From Caulobacterales bacterium (GTDB taxonomy: Bacteria; Pseudomonadota; Alphaproteobacteria; Caulobacterales; Caulobacteraceae), in NCBI GenBank assembly GCA_947474395.1, contig CANJID010000012.1, forward strand, positions 1-64,000: 64,000 bases of DNA, in the 5' to 3' direction. The translations under genes and the position numbers were made by a program. Shown here one piece after another: positions 27,664-37,312 of the stretch (position 1 is the stretch's first letter; each line of letters starts with the position of its first letter). Below the pieces are notes generated by a model that worked only from the letters and a program-made list of their open reading frames with translations, was not told the DNA's origin and did no database searches.

Positions 27664-28560
27664 TCAGGCCGGGCAGGCCGGAGGGTCCAGGCGACGGATG
27701 GAGAGGGTTTCCATCAGGTGGGAGGCGCCGTGCTCCTGGCGCTTGTTCTCCATCAGGGTGACCACCCAGCCGTCCAGGGTGGAGACCACGGCGTCGGTGG
27801 CCAGTTCCTCGCGGCCCTTGCCGTTGCGCTCGGTCAGGTCGTTGATAGTGGTCCGCGCGATCTTCACCTGGCAGGGGCCGGCGGCCGCCACGTCGGCGGT
27901 GCCGTGGGTGCGGTTGCGCCCGCCGTCGATGGGGAAGTCCTCCTCCGGCAGGTCGATGTGGCCGACCGGGACCGCCCCGGTGATCTGCATCACCATCAGG
28001 GTGCGAAGGTCGGTGAGGACGAAGTTGCGCGCCACCTCGCCGGGATCGGCCGCGAACAGGCGGTGCATGCGAGCCCGCACCGGATCGGCCTCGGGCAGGA
28101 GCTGGTCGATGCGGGCGAGGTAGCGGGTTGTGTATTCGGCCCAGTTGCCGAGGGCGAGGAGGGTCCCGTCGCGCCCCACCTCGAAGTCCATCGGATTGTC
28201 GATCTCGGCCTTACGCACCGCTTCGCTGGATTTGCCGGCGCTGTCCTGCACCACGGCGCTGCGCACGGTGTAGCGCAGGGCCGTGCCCAGGTCGGTCAGG
28301 CCCAGCACCTCGATGTCGAAGGTCAGGGAATTTGACTGGCTGAACTTTTCGTCGGTCGCGCCCTCGGCCACGGCCTCGCTGATGTAGCGGTAGCGGTCGC
28401 CGCTGGCGTCGGGGCGGGTCTTGACCTGGATGGTCTCGTGGCCGGTCGGGTCGATAAGGTAGCGGCGATCCTTGCCCGAACTGACGTCGTCCTGGCCCAG
28501 CGCCGGAGTGGCGCCCAGGGCGAGGGCGAAGGTGGCGGCGAGCATAAGCGCCTTGGACAT
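27664..28560 (-). CDS. Hypothetical exported protein
   Basis: A 298-residue protein with a clear signal peptide (MSKALMLAATFALALGATPALGQ). The ATG at 28560 was chosen because the signal peptide begins there; a longer upstream frame exists. The mature part looks like a beta-rich periplasmic protein with KIARTTINDLTERNGKG and a C-terminal MENKRQEHGASHLMETLS. No family is recognised. Divergent from polA with about 110 bases between. Confidence 0.65.
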   Translation of the reverse strand: MSKALMLAATFALALGATPALGQDDVSSGKDRRYLIDPTGHETIQVKTRPDASGDRYRYISEAVAEGATDEKFSQSNSLTFDIEVLGLTDLGTALRYTVRSAVVQDSAGKSSEAVRKAEIDNPMDFEVGRDGTLLALGNWAEYTTRYLARIDQLLPEADPVRARMHRLFAADPGEVARNFVLTDLRTLMVMQITGAVPVGHIDLPEEDFPIDGGRNRTHGTADVAAAGPCQVKIARTTINDLTERNGKGREELATDAVVSTLDGWVVTLMENKRQEHGASHLMETLSIRRLDPPACPA

Positions 28561-28670
28561 CGGGACAGGTCTCCGGGGCCCATTCTGGACCACAGAAGGC
28601 GGGCGTCGTCTGCTTAAAACGAGGGACCGGAACGGATGACCTCCGCGCCGCGAACGCCTATCTTGCCCCC

Positions 28671-31532
28671 ATGACCGATATCGAGATGCTCGCCCCGGAC
28701 GAAGCCGACGCCGAGGTGTCGATCGACGCCCCCGTGATCGTCGATCCGAACCAGCCCGTGCGCCTCTACCTGGTGGACGGCTCGGGCTACATCTTCCGCG
28801 CCTTCCACGCCCTGCCGCCCTTGACGCGCAAGACCGACGGCCTGCCCGTCGGCGCCGTCGCCGGCTTCTGCAACATGCTGTGGAAGCTGATCTGCGAGAT
28901 GAAGGCCGACAAGCCGACCCACCTGGCGGTGATCTTCGACGCCTCCGAGAAGACCTTCCGCAACGATCTTTACCCCGCCTACAAGGCGCACCGGCCGCCC
29001 CTGCCCGAGGACCTGATCCCGCAGTTCCCGCTGGTGCGCGAGGCGACGCGGGCCTTCGGCGTGCCGGCGATCGAACTCGCGGGCTACGAGGCCGACGACC
29101 TGATCGCCACCTATGCGACCAAGGTGGCCGAGGCCGGGGGCGAGGTGATCATCGTCTCCTCCGACAAGGACCTGATGCAGCTCGTCAACGAGCAGATCTG
29201 CATGCTCGACCCGGTCAAGCAGGTGAAGCTTTGCCGGGCCGAGGTGATCGAGAAGTTCGGCATGGGCCCCGAGCATGTGATCGACATCCAGGCCCTGGCC
29301 GGGGACTCGGTGGACAACGTTCCGGGCGCGCCCGGCATCGGCGTCAAGACGGCGGCGGCGCTGCTGACCGAGTTCGGCGACCTCGACAGCCTTTTGGCCC
29401 GCGCCCACGAGATCAAGCAGCCGAAGAAGCGCGAGACCCTGATCGAGTTCGCCGACCAGGTCCGGCTGTCGCGCGAGCTGGTCAGGCTGAAGACCGACGC
29501 GCCCATGCCCGAGCCGATCACCGACCTTGTGGTGCGCGAGCCGCATGGCCCGACCCTGGCCGCCTTCCTCGAGGCGATGGAGTTTCGCACCCTGGCCCGC
29601 CGGGTGTCCGAAGGCGCTTCCCCCTCCGGGATCCCCGCCGCCACGCTTCCCCCGTCGCCCGCCGCGGTGGCGGACGCCGTGGCGTTCGACCCGACCAAAT
29701 ATATCTGCATCCAGGACATCGAGACCCTGGACGCCTGGATCGCCAAGGCGAGCGCGGCGGGCGTCGTGGGCTTCGACACCGAGACCGACAGCCTGTCCTC
29801 GGCCGCCTCGGGCCTGTGCGGGATTTCCCTCGCCGTCGGGCCGGGGGAGGCCGCTTACATTCCCGTGGGCCACTGCGCCTCCGACGGCCTCGATCTGATG
29901 GCGGCCGGCGACTGGAAGCAGATCGGCCTGACGGAGGCCGTGGCCCGGCTGAAGCCCCTGCTGGAAGACCCGGCGGTGCTGAAGGTCTGCCAGAACGGCA
30001 AGTACGACATCGCCGTGATGAGCCGCTACGGCGTCCAGGTCGCCCCGACCGACGACACCATGCTGATGTCCTATGTGCTGGAGGGGGGCCTGCACGGCCA
30101 CGGCATGGACGAGCTTTCCCAACTCCACCTCGGCCACATCCCGATCCCGTTCAAGCAGGTCGCCGGCGTGGGCAAGAAGGAGATCAGCTTCGCGCAGGTC
30201 GAGCTGCCCTCGGCCACCGGCTACGCCGCCGAGGACGCCGACGTGACGCTTCGCCTGCACGCGGTCTTGAAGCCGCGCCTGGCCCGCGAGGGCATGGCCA
30301 CCGTCTACGAGACCCTTGAGCGGCCCCTGCCCCCGGTCCTGGCGCAGATGGAGTGCCACGGCATCCGCGTGGACCCTGAGCGCCTGCGCCAGCTCGGCCA
30401 CGAGTTCTCGCTGAAGATGGTGGACCTGGAGGCCGAGGCGCACCGCCAGGCGGGCCGGCCCTTCAACCTCGGCAGCCCCAAGCAGATCGGCGATATCCTG
30501 TTCGGCGAGATGGGGATCGGCGGCGCCAAGAAGACCGCCACCGGCGCCTGGGCCACCGATGTGAAGGTGCTGGAGGACCTGGCCGAACAGGGCCACGCCC
30601 TGCCGCGGACCATCGTCGACTGGCGCCAGGTCGCCAAGCTGAAGAACACCTATACCGACGCGCTTGTCGCGGCGGCCAACCAGACCACCCACCGGGTCCA
30701 CACGTCCTTTTCCCTGGCGGCGGCCGCCACGGGGCGGCTCGCCTCCACCGACCCCAACCTGCAGAACATCCCCATCCGCACGGAGGAGGGCAGGAAGCTC
30801 CGCACCTGCTTCATCGCCGATCCGGGCAATGTGCTGGTCTCGGCGGACTATTCCCAGATCGAGCTTCGGCTGCTGGCCCACATCGGCGACATCCCCCAGC
30901 TCAAGGAGGCCTTCCGCAAGGGCCTCGACATTCACGCCATGACGGCCTCGGAGATGTTCGGGGTGCCGATCGAGGGCATGCCCGGCGACGTCCGCCGGCG
31001 GGCCAAGGCGATCAACTTCGGCATCGTCTACGGCATCTCGGCCTTCGGCCTGGCCAACCAGCTCGGCATCGAGCAGGGGGAGGCGGCGGCCTACATCAAG
31101 ACCTATTTCGAGCGCTTCCCGGGCATCCGCGACTACATGAACGAGGCGAAGGCATTCGTGCGCGAGCACGGCTACGTCTCGACCATCTTCGGGCGGAAGG
31201 TCCACATCCCCGCCATCCGCGGCAAGTCGCCGGCGGAGCGCAGCTTCGGCGAGCGGGCGGCCATCAACGCCCCGATCCAGGGGGCGGCGGCCGACATCAT
31301 CCGCCGGGCCATGGTGCGCATGCCCGGCGCCCTGAAGGACGCGGGGCTGTCGGCCCGGATGCTGCTGCAGGTCCACGACGAACTGGTGTTCGAGGCGCCC
31401 GAGGCGGAAGCCGAGGCGACCTGTGCGGTCGCCGCCCGGATCATGGAGCAGGCGGCCCTGCCGGCGATCTCCCTGTCAGTGCCCCTGGTGGTGGAGGCGC
31501 GCGCCGCGAAGAACTGGGACGAGGCGCACTAG
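28671..31532 (+). CDS. polA: DNA polymerase I
   Basis: Repair and Okazaki-fragment polymerase. The 953 residues have all three domains: the 5'-3' exonuclease (about 20-300, with YLVDGSGYIFRAFHALP and the H3TH region DNVPGAPGIGVKTAA), the 3'-5' proofreading exonuclease (Asp369 and Glu371 in GFDTETDSLS), and the polymerase domain with RRRAKAINFGIVYGIS, the metal Asp726 in DYSQIELRLLAH and HDE near residues 902-904. The first 20 residues are an acidic extension. It sits alone with 58 bases to the next small gene. Confidence 0.97.
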   Translation: MTDIEMLAPDEADAEVSIDAPVIVDPNQPVRLYLVDGSGYIFRAFHALPPLTRKTDGLPVGAVAGFCNMLWKLICEMKADKPTHLAVIFDASEKTFRNDLYPAYKAHRPPLPEDLIPQFPLVREATRAFGVPAIELAGYEADDLIATYATKVAEAGGEVIIVSSDKDLMQLVNEQICMLDPVKQVKLCRAEVIEKFGMGPEHVIDIQALAGDSVDNVPGAPGIGVKTAAALLTEFGDLDSLLARAHEIKQPKKRETLIEFADQVRLSRELVRLKTDAPMPEPITDLVVREPHGPTLAAFLEAMEFRTLARRVSEGASPSGIPAATLPPSPAAVADAVAFDPTKYICIQDIETLDAWIAKASAAGVVGFDTETDSLSSAASGLCGISLAVGPGEAAYIPVGHCASDGLDLMAAGDWKQIGLTEAVARLKPLLEDPAVLKVCQNGKYDIAVMSRYGVQVAPTDDTMLMSYVLEGGLHGHGMDELSQLHLGHIPIPFKQVAGVGKKEISFAQVELPSATGYAAEDADVTLRLHAVLKPRLAREGMATVYETLERPLPPVLAQMECHGIRVDPERLRQLGHEFSLKMVDLEAEAHRQAGRPFNLGSPKQIGDILFGEMGIGGAKKTATGAWATDVKVLEDLAEQGHALPRTIVDWRQVAKLKNTYTDALVAAANQTTHRVHTSFSLAAAATGRLASTDPNLQNIPIRTEEGRKLRTCFIADPGNVLVSADYSQIELRLLAHIGDIPQLKEAFRKGLDIHAMTASEMFGVPIEGMPGDVRRRAKAINFGIVYGISAFGLANQLGIEQGEAAAYIKTYFERFPGIRDYMNEAKAFVREHGYVSTIFGRKVHIPAIRGKSPAERSFGERAAINAPIQGAAADIIRRAMVRMPGALKDAGLSARMLLQVHDELVFEAPEAEAEATCAVAARIMEQAALPAISLSVPLVVEARAAKNWDEAH

Positions 31533-31590
31533 CGCCTGCATTGAATCCCTTTCGGCGTTGGCGCGTTACGCTTGGGCAGGAGGCCCGGCC

Positions 31591-31818
31591 ATGAGCAGCA
31601 CCTACATCGTCCACGCCCGCGACGAGGGCCGTCAGCGGGCCTATCAGGTCGAGGCGTCGGACTTCTTCGACGCGGCGTCCGCCTTCGTCGAGCGTTGGCT
31701 GCCGGACACGGCCGCGGAGGGTGGCGAGGTTTCCATCCTGGTGGAGGACGCCGGGACCGGCGAGCGCCACTGCCTGACCATCGACCTCGATACCGGCGAG
31801 ACTGGAACCTGCGACTGA
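31591..31818 (+). CDS. Small hypothetical protein
   Basis: A 75-residue acidic protein that starts at the ATG of 31591 behind an AGGAGG-like ribosome site (GCAGGAGG). It shows STYIVHARDEGRQRAYQVEA and GEVSILVEDAGTGERHCL, a compact alpha/beta-like pattern with no membrane segment or signal. I do not recognise a function; it resembles small DUF5961-type proteins of the same order, which is a guess. It follows polA by 58 bases. Confidence 0.65.
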   Translation: MSSTYIVHARDEGRQRAYQVEASDFFDAASAFVERWLPDTAAEGGEVSILVEDAGTGERHCLTIDLDTGETGTCD

Positions 31819-31831
31819 GCCGCCGGACAGT

Positions 31832-33571
31832 CTAGGCGGCGAGGCCGCCGCCGCTCATCAGGCCTGACGACACCATCATAGTCTTCAGCCGCTCGACCTG
31901 TTCGGGGGCGCTGGAGGCGAGTTCGGCGCGGGTCTCCGGGGCCTTGAGCAGGCGCAGGGCCTCGGCCTTGGCGCGATCGGCGACCGGGCCGGCGGGGGCT
32001 GCTTCCCCGCAGGCGAGGCGCAGCAGGAGCTGGAGGCGCTGGGTCACCGGCGCCGAGGCGCGGGCCAGGGAAGCGGTGAGCTTGGAGTCCGCCTCGATCA
32101 GGCCGGCGATCTCGCCGATCTTCTCGCGGCAGGCCAGGCTGTCGGCGTCGCCGACGCCGGCGGCGCTTACGGCCCGCTGCAGCTCGGCCAGGGTGGCGAG
32201 CTTGGCGGCGGGGCTCTCGGTGCTTCCCCGGAGTTCCTTCTCGAAGCGCAGGGCGCCGATGGAGGCCTCGATCCAGCGGCAGGCGGCCCGCTTGTTGGCG
32301 CCGCCCGCGACGTTGTCGGTGAGCTTCACCAGGGCCTCGGCCTCGGCCAGGGCGTTGTCGCGTCCGGCCAGGAAGGCTTCCACGAAGTTGGCGGCCACCA
32401 GGGCCTTGGAGCGCTCGACGAAGGCGTCATGCACGTCCTCGTGGCGGAGCAATCCTTCGTCGGAGGCTGCCGCGGTCAGGGCCATGGCCAGGGCCCGCAG
32501 GATGTCGATCTCCGCGGCCGCATCGGCGGGGCGCAGGCGCCGCGGGCCGCCCAGTTCCAGCAGGATGCGCTTGGCGACGGCGACGCGGGTGGCGTCGAAG
32601 GCCTCCCGCGCGAGCCAGCCGGCTAGGCGCGCTGCCTGGCTCGCCAGGGGCGGCAGGTCGCGGAGCAGCCCGGCGTCGAACTTGATCAGGGCCTCGACTT
32701 CCTTGGGCGCCACGAGGCGGCAGAGGGCCGCGAGGCTTCCGCCATGGTCGAGGTCGGCGCCCAGGAGATCGGCGAGTCCGACCCGCGAGCCGAGGATTTC
32801 GGAGAGGGGCTGTTCGAGCACTTGGAAGGCGACGGCGCGGGGACGGCCGGCTTCCGGGGCCCGCTCGGCCAGGTCGAGGATCATCCCGACCTTGTCGCTC
32901 CAGGTGGTGGCGGCGCCGATGTGCTGGGCGACGCCCCCGCCGATCAGGTAGCTCCGCTCGGGGTCTTCCGCGAGTTCGGTGCAGGCGGCGGCGAAGCCGG
33001 CGCCGGAAACGTCGGGGAAGGCGCCCTTGCGGCCGTCTTTCAGCACACGCTCGACGGCGCGTTCGATCAGCCCCTGGAAGGTGCGGATCACCTCGTGGAC
33101 GGTGGTCCCGCGCGCCTGGGATTCGGGAATGGCGACTTTCTGGATCGCGCCCTGGATCTCGATGCCCGAGGCTTCAAGCTGCTCGATCAGGTCGGGTCGG
33201 TGCATCATCTCGAAACAGGTGATGCGCTTGCGGACCAGCCAGGTCTCCATCAGGCGGGCGATCTTCTCGCGGGCGTGCAGGGTATAGAGGTCCTGCGGGC
33301 TGACACAGACGGGCGTGTCGTCCTCGACCGCGTCCTTGGACTTCTTGGTGAGCTCGGCCTGGCCCTTGGTGAACAGGGTGACGGGCTTGAACTCCCGGGT
33401 CTCGGGGTCCAGCACCTCCTTGATCACCCGCACGGCGGCGACCTTGCCGCTGGCCATCAGCTCCTCGCCGGCGGCCACGGCCTTGGCCCGGTCCTCCGTC
33501 GCGAGTTGCAGGGTCCAGGGCGCATTGACCTGGCGCCGGACGAAGACTTCGAAATGGATCTGGCCGCTCAT
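31832..33571 (-). CDS. Large conserved hypothetical protein
   Basis: A 579-residue protein, mostly helical and Ala-rich, with no signal peptide or membrane helix. The N-terminus IHFEVFVRRQVNAPWTLQLA and the stretch AVRVIKEVLDPETREFKPV look like a small alpha/beta domain that may be separate from the long helical rest. I recognise no catalytic motif. The start MSG at 33571 was chosen over one 12 bases upstream. It is divergent from chvI with 97 bases between; many relatives have pckA there, but it is not present in this window. Confidence 0.7.
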   Translation of the reverse strand: MSGQIHFEVFVRRQVNAPWTLQLATEDRAKAVAAGEELMASGKVAAVRVIKEVLDPETREFKPVTLFTKGQAELTKKSKDAVEDDTPVCVSPQDLYTLHAREKIARLMETWLVRKRITCFEMMHRPDLIEQLEASGIEIQGAIQKVAIPESQARGTTVHEVIRTFQGLIERAVERVLKDGRKGAFPDVSGAGFAAACTELAEDPERSYLIGGGVAQHIGAATTWSDKVGMILDLAERAPEAGRPRAVAFQVLEQPLSEILGSRVGLADLLGADLDHGGSLAALCRLVAPKEVEALIKFDAGLLRDLPPLASQAARLAGWLAREAFDATRVAVAKRILLELGGPRRLRPADAAAEIDILRALAMALTAAASDEGLLRHEDVHDAFVERSKALVAANFVEAFLAGRDNALAEAEALVKLTDNVAGGANKRAACRWIEASIGALRFEKELRGSTESPAAKLATLAELQRAVSAAGVGDADSLACREKIGEIAGLIEADSKLTASLARASAPVTQRLQLLLRLACGEAAPAGPVADRAKAEALRLLKAPETRAELASSAPEQVERLKTMMVSSGLMSGGGLAA

Positions 33572-33589
33572 GAGGCGCCACAATGACGC

Positions 33590-33620
33590 CTTCGGCTTAA
33601 GTCCAGCTTAAGCGGACCCG
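33590..33620. promoter_or_regulatory. CTTAAG inverted repeat in the chvI upstream region
   Basis: The divergent region carries GCTTAAG, four bases, then GCTTAAGC, within 33594-33614. The CTTAAG cores are palindromic and face each other, so this is a candidate binding site for ChvI or another regulator. No function is shown. Confidence 0.35.
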
Positions 33621-33668
33621 AGGGGTTTGCGTCTTGCGCCACAAGGCTGGAGCGACCACGTTTCAATT

Positions 33669-34385
33669 ATGGCGAAGATCACCCTGATCGATGACGACGA
33701 GAACATCGTCACCTCCGTGTCCATGGCCCTCGAGAGCCTGGGCCACACGGTGAAGGCCTACTACGACGGCGTCACCGGCCTCGCCGCGCTGGAGGCCGAC
33801 CCGCCGGACATGGCCATACTGGACGTGAAGATGCCCCGCATGGACGGGATGGAGGTCCTGCGGCGCCTGCGCCAGACCACCGATCTGCCGGTCATCATCC
33901 TGACCTCCAAGGACGAGGAGATCGACGAGATCCTCGGATTCAACCTCGGGGCGGACGACTACATCCACAAGCCGTTCTCGCAGCGCCTGCTGATCGAGCG
34001 GGTGAAGGCGGTGCTGCGGCGCGCCCGTCCCGACGGCGAGGAAGAGGTGCCAGGCACGGTCTCGGCCGGTCCCGCCGGCTCCAAGACCCTGAAGCGGGGC
34101 AAGCTGACCCTGGACCCGGCCCGCCACGACTGCCTGTGGGACGGCCGGCCGGTGAAGCTGACCGTGACCGAGTTCCTGCTGCTGCAGTCCCTGGCCCAGC
34201 GCCCCGGCTTCGTGAAGAGCCGCGACAACCTGATGGACGCGGCCTACGACGATCAGGTCTATGTCGACGACCGCACCATCGACAGCCACGTCAAGCGGAT
34301 GCGCAAGAAATTCCGCCAGGTCGACCCCGAGTTCGACGCGATAGAGACCCTTTATGGCGTCGGATACCGCTACCGCGAAACCTAG
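33669..34385 (+). CDS. chvI: Response regulator ChvI
   Basis: OmpR-family transcription regulator of the ChvG-ChvI system that controls envelope and acid-stress genes in alphaproteobacteria. The 238 residues have a receiver with Asp8-Asp10 acidic pocket, phospho-Asp52 in [12 protein letters not shown] and a Lys in YIHKPFS, then a winged helix with [16 protein letters not shown] and [10 protein letters not shown]. The ATG at 33669 fits the family. It overlaps chvG by 32 bases. Confidence 0.95.
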   Translation: MAKITLIDDDENIVTSVSMALESLGHTVKAYYDGVTGLAALEADPPDMAILDVKMPRMDGMEVLRRLRQTTDLPVIILTSKDEEIDEILGFNLGADDYIHKPFSQRLLIERVKAVLRRARPDGEEEVPGTVSAGPAGSKTLKRGKLTLDPARHDCLWDGRPVKLTVTEFLLLQSLAQRPGFVKSRDNLMDAAYDDQVYVDDRTIDSHVKRMRKKFRQVDPEFDAIETLYGVGYRYRET

Positions 34386-36018
34386 GGAGGAGCCTCCCTC
34401 CCAACGACCCCCGGAGCGCCCGCAGGGGCGCCCCCAGGGACGTCCCATGCGCCTGCCGATCGCCGGCTCGCGCCTCGGGCGGCTGATCCTTGTCCTGAAC
34501 CTGGTGGGGCTGGCGGTGCTGATCGTCGGGGCTCTGGCCTTCAACGAGCTGCGCCGCAACCTGATCGAGGCGCGGATCGACAGCCTGACCACCCAGGGCG
34601 AGCTGATCGCCAACGTTATTGAAGAGGGGGCCACCCGGGGCGCGCCTCTCCCGGTCCTCGACGCCGAGCTGGCCCGGGACGTGCTCCAGCCGCTGTTCAT
34701 CCCCCGCTCCCTGCGCGCGCGCCTGTTCGACGCGAAGGGGACCCTGATCGGGGACAGCCAGCTTTCGGTGGATCGGGTGGAGGAGCACGAGCTTCCCCCC
34801 GCCCGCAAGCGCGGCCAGATGGTCCTGCCCTGGTCCAGCGCCGGCCGGGGTCCCGATCCCGCGGTCGCCGCCAAGGCCCGCATGGCCCTGTCGACCGAGG
34901 TCCAGGCCTCGCTGAGGGGTCAGGCGGTGGCCTCCTTAAGGGTCTCCGAGACCGGGGTGCGCCTGGTCAGCGTCTCCATCCCGATCCAGCATGTGCAGGC
35001 GGTCCTGGGCGTCCTGACCCTGGAAGCCGGGGACGTGGACCAGATCGTCGCCGACCAGAGGCGGGCGCAGATCCCCTTCATCCTGATCGCCATCGCCGTG
35101 GCCCTGATCTCCTCGGCGCTGCTGAACCGGCTGATCGCCCGGCCGATCCTGCGCCTGGCGCGGGCGGCCGACAGCGTTCGCCTGTCCCGCGCCCGCGCCA
35201 TCTCCCTGCCTGACATCGCCGAGCGCGACGACGAGGTGGGCCTCCTGGCCCGGGCGCTGGAGTCCATGACCTCGGCCCTGTCGGCGCGGATGGGGGCGAT
35301 CGAACGTTTCGCAGCCGACGTAGCCCACGAGATCCGCAACCCCCTGACTTCGCTCCGCTCGGCGGTGGAGACCCTGGAGCTGCTCCCGGAGCAGGGACGG
35401 GCCAGGCTGCTGCCGATCCTCAAGCAGGACGTGACGCGCCTCGACCGGCTGATCACCGACATCTCCAACGCCTCGCGCCTGGACGCCGAACTGTCGCGGG
35501 AAAGCCCCCGTGAGGTCGATCTCGGGCGCCTCCTCACCGACATCGTCGGCCTCTACGAGCACAGCCCCGGAGGGGTGGCCGTCGCCCTGATGCCCTCGTT
35601 CGAGCTGACGCCCGCGCCCTTCCTGGTGACGGGCCGCGAGGGGCCCCTGGGACAGGTGTTCCGCAACCTGATCGACAACGCACGCTCCTTCAGCCCGCCG
35701 GGGGCGGAGGTGGAGGTGACTTTGCGGCGGGTGCGGGACGGCGCCCGGCCGATGATCCAGGTGGCGATCGAGGACAGCGGGCCGGGCATTCCGCCGGAGA
35801 ACCTGGAAACCGTGTTCGAGCGCTTCTACACCGCCCGGCCCAAGGGCGATGGCCTGGGCGGCGCAGCCTTCGGCGGCCATTCGGGCCTGGGCCTTTCCAT
35901 CGCCCGCCAGATCATCGAGGCCCATGGCGGCGCCATCCACGCCGAGAACCGCCCCGGCGCGGGCGGTCTGGTGCTGGGCGCGCGGTTCGTGGTCGCCCTG
36001 CCGGAGCCGGGCCGCTGA
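34354..36018 (+). CDS. chvG: Sensor histidine kinase ChvG
   Basis: Membrane sensor partner of ChvI. The 554 residues begin with a Pro/Arg-rich cytoplasmic tail, then TM1 (about 46-66), a periplasmic sensor region with [21 protein letters not shown]2 (about 240-260), HAMP, and the H-box [16 protein letters not shown] with His325. ATPase motifs [21 protein letters not shown] and [11 protein letters not shown] follow. The start lies 32 bases before the chvI stop; translation may be coupled. The stop codon forms part of a CTGA overlap with hprK. Confidence 0.94.
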   Translation: MASDTATAKPREEPPSQRPPERPQGRPQGRPMRLPIAGSRLGRLILVLNLVGLAVLIVGALAFNELRRNLIEARIDSLTTQGELIANVIEEGATRGAPLPVLDAELARDVLQPLFIPRSLRARLFDAKGTLIGDSQLSVDRVEEHELPPARKRGQMVLPWSSAGRGPDPAVAAKARMALSTEVQASLRGQAVASLRVSETGVRLVSVSIPIQHVQAVLGVLTLEAGDVDQIVADQRRAQIPFILIAIAVALISSALLNRLIARPILRLARAADSVRLSRARAISLPDIAERDDEVGLLARALESMTSALSARMGAIERFAADVAHEIRNPLTSLRSAVETLELLPEQGRARLLPILKQDVTRLDRLITDISNASRLDAELSRESPREVDLGRLLTDIVGLYEHSPGGVAVALMPSFELTPAPFLVTGREGPLGQVFRNLIDNARSFSPPGAEVEVTLRRVRDGARPMIQVAIEDSGPGIPPENLETVFERFYTARPKGDGLGGAAFGGHSGLGLSIARQIIEAHGGAIHAENRPGAGGLVLGARFVVALPEPGR

Positions 36019-36470
36019 GCCAGGCGCCGCTGATCCTGCACGCCACCGCCATCGCGCTGTTCCGAGGCGGCCGCTGGAACGCGGCCCTGATCCAGGGGCC
36101 CTCCGGCGCCGGCAAGTCGGACCTGGCGTTGCGGGCCTTGGCGCAGGGCTGGCGGCTGGTCGCCGACGACCGGTGCCTCGCCTGGACCTCGGGGGGGCGG
36201 CTCTATGTCCGGGCGCCGGAAAGCCTCGCCGGGCTGATCGAGGCGAGGGGGTTGGGCGTTCTGCCGCACCCCTATCTCGCCTTCGCCCCCGTGGCCCTGG
36301 CGGTGCGGATCGGGGATCCGGCGGGCCCGGAGCGCGTTCCGGAGCCGGAATCCCTGGACTTGCTGGGGATTTCGATACCGCAAGTGCGTTTTTCGGCCCT
36401 GGAAGGGTCTGCCATGGCCAAGCTTGGCCTCGCGTTCGCTCGGGAGGCGGGCAGGCTTGGACAGACTTGA
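36015..36470 (+). CDS. hprK: HPr kinase/phosphorylase (short, alphaproteobacterial type)
   Basis: ATP-dependent kinase that phosphorylates HPr on a serine. This short form lacks the usual N-terminal domain. In the reading frame from 36015 the Walker A motif GPSGAGKS lies at residues 28-35, followed by DLALRALAQGWRLVADD and IGDPAG-region. No ATG or GTG is available upstream or close by; the best start is CTG at 36015, which overlaps the chvG stop as CTGA. A TTG at 36129 would delete the Walker A. The target is probably the HPr encoded two genes downstream. The start codon is the only real doubt. Confidence 0.85.
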   Translation: MSQAPLILHATAIALFRGGRWNAALIQGPSGAGKSDLALRALAQGWRLVADDRCLAWTSGGRLYVRAPESLAGLIEARGLGVLPHPYLAFAPVALAVRIGDPAGPERVPEPESLDLLGISIPQVRFSALEGSAMAKLGLAFAREAGRLGQT

Positions 36471-36545
36471 GAACGGGCGTATTCAGACGGCCGCGCGGAG
36501 ACAGGCGAGACGCCGGCCGCGCAACGGGGGTTCCACGAGGAACAG

Positions 36546-36950
36546 ATGATTGGTCTGGTGATCGTCACTCATGGGCGGCTCGCCGAAGAGTTCGTTTTGG
36601 CCATGGAGCATGTGGTCGGTCCCCAGACCGCCGTCCGCGCCATCTCCATCGGGCCTGAGGACGACATGGAGCAGCGCCGCAAGGATATCGTGGCCGCCGC
36701 CCGCTCGGTCGACGACGGCTCAGGGGTGATCCTGCTCACCGACATGTTCGGCGGCACGCCTTCCAATCTCGCCATCTCGGTGATGGACGAGACCCACGCC
36801 GAGGTCATCGCCGGGCTGAACCTGCCCATGCTGATCAAGCTCGCATCCGTCCGCCACCGGGACAGCCTGACGACCTGCGTGTCCCAGGCCCAGGACGCGG
36901 GCCGCAAATACATCTCGGTCGCCTCCTTCGTCCTGGCCGGAGAGAAATGA
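36546..36950 (+). CDS. PTS EIIA component, mannose-type
   Basis: Phosphorelay protein of the EIIA-Man family. The 134 residues have the phosphorylated His9 in IVTHGRLAEEF and the conserved LLTDMFGGTPSNLAI. There are no EIIB, EIIC or EIID genes here, so this is likely a regulatory PTS in which the protein signals to other systems rather than moves sugar. It overlaps ptsH by 4 bases (ATGA) and follows hprK by 75 bases. Confidence 0.9.
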   Translation: MIGLVIVTHGRLAEEFVLAMEHVVGPQTAVRAISIGPEDDMEQRRKDIVAAARSVDDGSGVILLTDMFGGTPSNLAISVMDETHAEVIAGLNLPMLIKLASVRHRDSLTTCVSQAQDAGRKYISVASFVLAGEK

Positions 36951-37228
36951 GCGACGGCGCCCTCCGCAGGACGGTGGAGATCTGCAACGAGCGGGGCCTG
37001 CACGCCCGCGCCTCGGCCAAGTTCGTCAAGCTCGCCGGCCAGTTCGACGCCCAGGTCAAGGTCAGCCGCGACGGCCACACGGTCATGGCCCAGTCGATCA
37101 TGGGCCTGATGATGCTGGCCGCCGGCATCGGCTCCTCCGTCGAGATCGAGGCCGAGGGCCCCCAGGCCGCCGAAGCCATCGACGCCCTGGCCCGCCTGAT
37201 CTGCGACCGGTTCGAGGAAGAGAAGTAG
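36947..37228 (+). CDS. ptsH: Phosphocarrier protein HPr
   Basis: Histidine phosphocarrier. The 93 residues contain GLHARASAKF with His19 and the Ser50 region AQSIMGLMML, the site for HprK. Together with chvIG, hprK and EIIA this forms the compact regulatory PTS operon known in alphaproteobacteria. No ptsI (enzyme I) is in the window. Confidence 0.94.
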   Translation: MSDGALRRTVEICNERGLHARASAKFVKLAGQFDAQVKVSRDGHTVMAQSIMGLMMLAAGIGSSVEIEAEGPQAAEAIDALARLICDRFEEEK

Positions 37229-37312
37229 GGGGAGCCCTCCGGCCGCCCGCGGCCCTGGCTATTCCCCGCCCGACCCCCTAAGCCGCGCACACAGCACAAG
37301 GACGGCATCGGC

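Noticed and set aside
28614-31376. A 920-codon open frame on the minus strand opposite polA.
   Set aside because: polA on the plus strand has all domains and motifs; the minus frame shows repetitive low-complexity sequence with no family motif, as expected for an antisense shadow in GC-rich DNA.
37242-37255. Hairpin GGCCGC/GCGGCC after ptsH as a terminator.
   Set aside because: The stem is short, has almost no loop and no T run; chance is likely in GC-rich DNA.
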